64,000 bases of DNA from Pachyseris speciosa (lineage: Eukaryota; Cnidaria; Anthozoa; Scleractinia; Pachyseridae), in contig JAEMWC010000032.1 in the NCBI GenBank assembly GCA_016490735.1, forward strand, positions 2,014,501-2,078,500, in the 5' to 3' direction. Both the position numbers and the translations under genes were made by a program. A model generated the notes under the pieces. It ran no database searches and had not been told where the DNA came from. It saw nothing but the letters and a program-made list of their open reading frames with translations. Within the stretch, counting starts at the first letter, position 1; every line of letters starts with the position of its first letter. Below, piece by piece: positions 61,484 to 64,000 of the stretch.

Positions 61484-62052
61484 GACGTTCTTGGTGTATT
61501 TCAAGCTGAACGTATTGTCGCCAAAAGGATCCAAAACGGCAAGCCTGTATTCATGGTTAAGTGGCAGGGATACTCTTCCAGTCAGAACACTTGGAACCAA
61601 ATGCCCACTTGCCAGCCGAGATGATCGAGGCCTTTGAAAGTCCTGATCCAGACCCGATTCGCGTAGAGGAAGCCCGAGAAAGAATCGGTCTCGTCTTTGA
61701 AAGGGGAATGAAAACCCCTCTTCAATACAAAGAGTCAATAGAAATTCGCCACGACGTGATCCGGTTCTTGTTTCCAAACCTTCCAGCAGAGATCCAGCGA
61801 ACACCAACCGACATCTGCGACCAAGATCTCAAGGACGCCGGCCTCGCGCCTTACCTGGAACGAGCAATCAACGCAAATGGGAACCGATGCCGAATAGTGC
61901 AGTTAACCCTACGCCTGTTGCTTTCCAAGTCCCCGTCGTTTTATCAAGATGGCAAAAAAGTATCCCGTCCAGTCGAACGACTACGCTTGGTCTTCGGGAA
62001 AAGATATCTTTCAGGAGCTCTCTGGGAGTCTAGTAAGACTTCTCATACATAA
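61484..62052 (+). pseudogene. Chromodomain protein ORF with a one-base frameshift
   Basis: From 61484 the frame reads FQAERIVAKRIQNGKPVFMV and KWQGYSSSQNTW, a chromodomain's beta strands and aromatic-cage segment. Near 61595 one base appears missing, because the chromodomain end (EHLEPNAHLPAEMIEAFESP) continues in the neighbouring frame to 62052. The remaining ~140 residues (helical, ending GKRYLSGALWESSKTSHT) match nothing I know. It could be a processed pseudogene, the last exon of a gene with an error, or a transposon-derived chromodomain. Confidence 0.6.
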
Positions 62053-63129
62053 GAACAAAAACGGCTTCTTTAGAAGCCAACCAAATAAAAAGAAAGTACA
62101 TAACCAACTAAAAGTTTATGATAAGTAGGCATTAGTCTGTTGCTTTTCAAATTTCTTTTCAATCCAAGCACCCTTATTTTCCTCCCCATTCTTTATTTTA
62201 TTGATGTAAAAGCAAAATCAAACTTTCCCGCCCTCTACTCCGGAACTTGGGGGTCAGCGTTACTACCTAAACAGAATCATGCGCAGTTGTTTTCGAGGAG
62301 AAAAAGAAAAATGGCCACTCGTGCGTACCCGTTTCTTCCTTCTTGTTCGTTTATTCGTACCAACTGAAGTTGGACGAAAATAAAACGTGGTGATGTTTTG
62401 TCCAATAAAGGGTGGTACTATATGTATTAATAGTGGATGGATCGGGTGTTCTAAGAGCTCTGAAAAGAGCTCCCGATCATCGTTATCTTCGCTTCGCTCG
62501 TTCATCGCGTGGACAGGTGTTGAATAAATCAGCTGGTGTACCAAGATCAATTTTAAAATTCGCGGCAAATCATGCATTTTATGAATGAGTGGTTTTCTTG
62601 AGTAGGCGATTGTTTCGTCTAGGCAACCATTGTTATTCAATCTTGGGCTGAAAACAATGGCGTCAGACTCGAAACGCACCATTTTCGAACGGAACTTCGA
62701 CTTAAAGTCTTAAAACTGAAAGGGATATTGGTTCTTGTTCACCAATTTTCAAAATTAAAACGGATTCTGTTTCAGAAAAGATCAATCTTCCTTTTCCCGC
62801 GCTTGGGTTTTTGGAAGCTAATTTGAGTTTCAAAAAATTCGCTCTTGAAATCGGCTTCCATACGCAAAATGCCCGTTCTTTCGTCATTTTGAAGGTTAAA
62901 GGGATATGCTTTATACTTAATGAAACTTTTTATTTTTATGCGCAAATTAAAGATAAACCTTTCCTCTTCAAAAGCCCGCTCTTGGTTTTTACTTATCGCT
63001 TCTGAAAGTCTGGAAAGCGAGTATTATCAACGCTGCTTTGCTAACATCGGCCCTTTCTTCTCTTGTTCTGGGCTTCCCAAGGCGCGCTCGCATTCAAATT
63101 TGCCCGCTTCGCTGGTTATGAATAATTAA
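62053..63129. other. Intergenic stretch without recognised genes
   Basis: A 139-codon minus-strand frame (62682-62263) has no recognisable domain, and its composition does not argue strongly for coding. Left unassigned. Confidence 0.4.
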
Positions 63130-64000
63130 TGATGTCCAGGCATTCTGCCCGATGAGAAAGATGAATTACAGGTATAAGCTTTTTAAGTCCGCCGTGAACA
63201 CCAAAGACGAGACTGCCTGGGCGAATTAGAAGAAAGTCAGGAATGAAATAACAGGCGACCTAAGACGAGCAAAAAGTAGATTCTTTTATGAAGAGATAAA
63301 TTCCGCGAAATCCACTGCTGCGTATTGGAAGGTACTCTCTAAAGCGGCGAATCCTAAGAGAAGACAGCATATTGGACCAATAAAGCGGGATGATAAAACG
63401 CTTGCGCGCTGTTCGTGACGATGAAAAGACGAACCTGTTGAACGCTTTCTTCGCAACTGTGGGAATAGAGATTTCAAGAAACCCCAGTTGTACACGAATG
63501 GCAGTGAGTAATGATGGTACACCAGTACAAATAATTTCTTCCTGTTCAATTCCTGAGGAGTTGGTATGCAGGAAAATTAAGGCCCTTAAACCAAACAAGG
63601 CTGCGGGACCTAACTGGATTACCCCCAAGTTGCTACGGTTAGCCGAGCCAGCAATCGTCTCACCGCTTACTAAGCTGTATGCAAGGAGCATTACCAAAGA
63701 AGAGGTTTATAATCAATGGAAAAAAGCTCACTTAAGCCCGGTGTTTAAAAAGGACGATCCAACTGATAAGAGTAACTATCGACCTATCTCACTATTAAGC
63801 GTCCCAAGTAAACTCTTGGAATCGTGTATATCAGACACAGCGTTGAATCATGTTACGGAATGCGACCTACTGACTGAGAAGCAATGGGCCTACCGTAAGG
63901 GCCACTCGACAGACTTATTACTTGTCCATTTAACAGAAAGTTGGAGACAAGCTGTTGACAACAATGCAGTGGTTGCTACCCCTTTTATTGACTTTCGAAA
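63130..64000 (+). pseudogene. CR1/L2-like LINE, RT N-terminal half, running off the window
   Basis: Plus-strand pieces read RAKSRFFYEEINSAKSTAAY, LLNAFFATVG, IPEELVCRKIKALKPNKAAG, AHLSPVFKKDDPTDKSNYRP, ISLLSVPSKLLESCISD and LTEKQWAYRKGHSTDLLL. These are the region between endonuclease and RT and the first RT motifs of CR1/L2-type LINEs. A stop near 63229 and a frameshift near 63410 show decay. The catalytic motif lies beyond the window. Confidence 0.75.

Noticed and set aside
62263..62682. 139-codon minus-strand ORF as a gene
   Set aside because: No recognisable domain; could be chance or an exon fragment, with insufficient evidence.

Overview
The window looks like anthozoan (coral or sea-anemone type) nuclear DNA. 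One interrupted host gene with consistent splice phases sits in a landscape of LINEs, Penelope-like elements (PLEs), a BEL/Pao retrotransposon, foldback elements and an integrated Polinton/Maverick (adintovirus-like) DNA element. The organism call is inference from the mixture of repeats; nothing in the sequence names a species.

Region by region. 1-3.5 kb: two LINE relics meeting head to tail, two foldback elements and a possible first exon. 3.96-4.85 kb: a short tandem array on the minus strand whose unit carries a textbook type I hammerhead ribozyme (a retrozyme-like locus), interrupted by a TTAA-flanked foldback element. 4.85-18.6 kb: the AT-rich Polinton. Leftward genes are a collagen/tail-fibre protein, a truncated second copy of it, and the packaging ATPase. 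Rightward genes are a coiled-coil protein, penton, a small basic protein, the major capsid protein, a GG-rich hydrophobic virion protein, an adenain-like protease, a coiled-coil/zinc protein, a parvovirus-type phospholipase A2, a chromodomain integrase, a Bro-N/nuclease fusion, an AT-hook protein and the N-terminal part of PolB. No terminal inverted repeats are seen; both ends look truncated. 18.7-19.7 kb: tandem repeats and one small ORF of unclear ownership.

20.8-31.5 kb: a BEL/Pao element with two 359-bp LTRs. It is interrupted by a minus-strand PLE and by a cut-and-paste element with a perfect 9-bp target duplication; the latter carries a palindromic PLE remnant. 32.0-34.7 kb: a TIR element with further insertions. 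37.0-58.6 kb: a four-exon host gene for a type II membrane sulfotransferase-like protein of 342 residues. Its first intron holds a Tx1/L1-like LINE split by a CR1/L2-like LINE, and its third intron holds a ~1-kb near-perfect palindrome made of two PLE ends. 59-64 kb: a foldback element, a frameshifted chromodomain ORF and the start of another LINE running off the window.

How it fits together. The Polinton set describes a virus-like particle (double and single jelly-roll capsid proteins, packaging ATPase, maturation protease, membrane-active factors, receptor fibre) plus protein-primed replication and integration enzymes. In this copy the fibre, integrase and PolB reading frames have in-frame stops, PolB also has a frameshift, the GG-rich protein appears frameshifted, and the protease has no ATG. 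The ATPase, penton, capsid and PLA2 frames are uninterrupted. Several genes share a TCTAA-type motif just upstream of the start codon, including a 36-bp divergent promoter between the ATPase and its neighbour.
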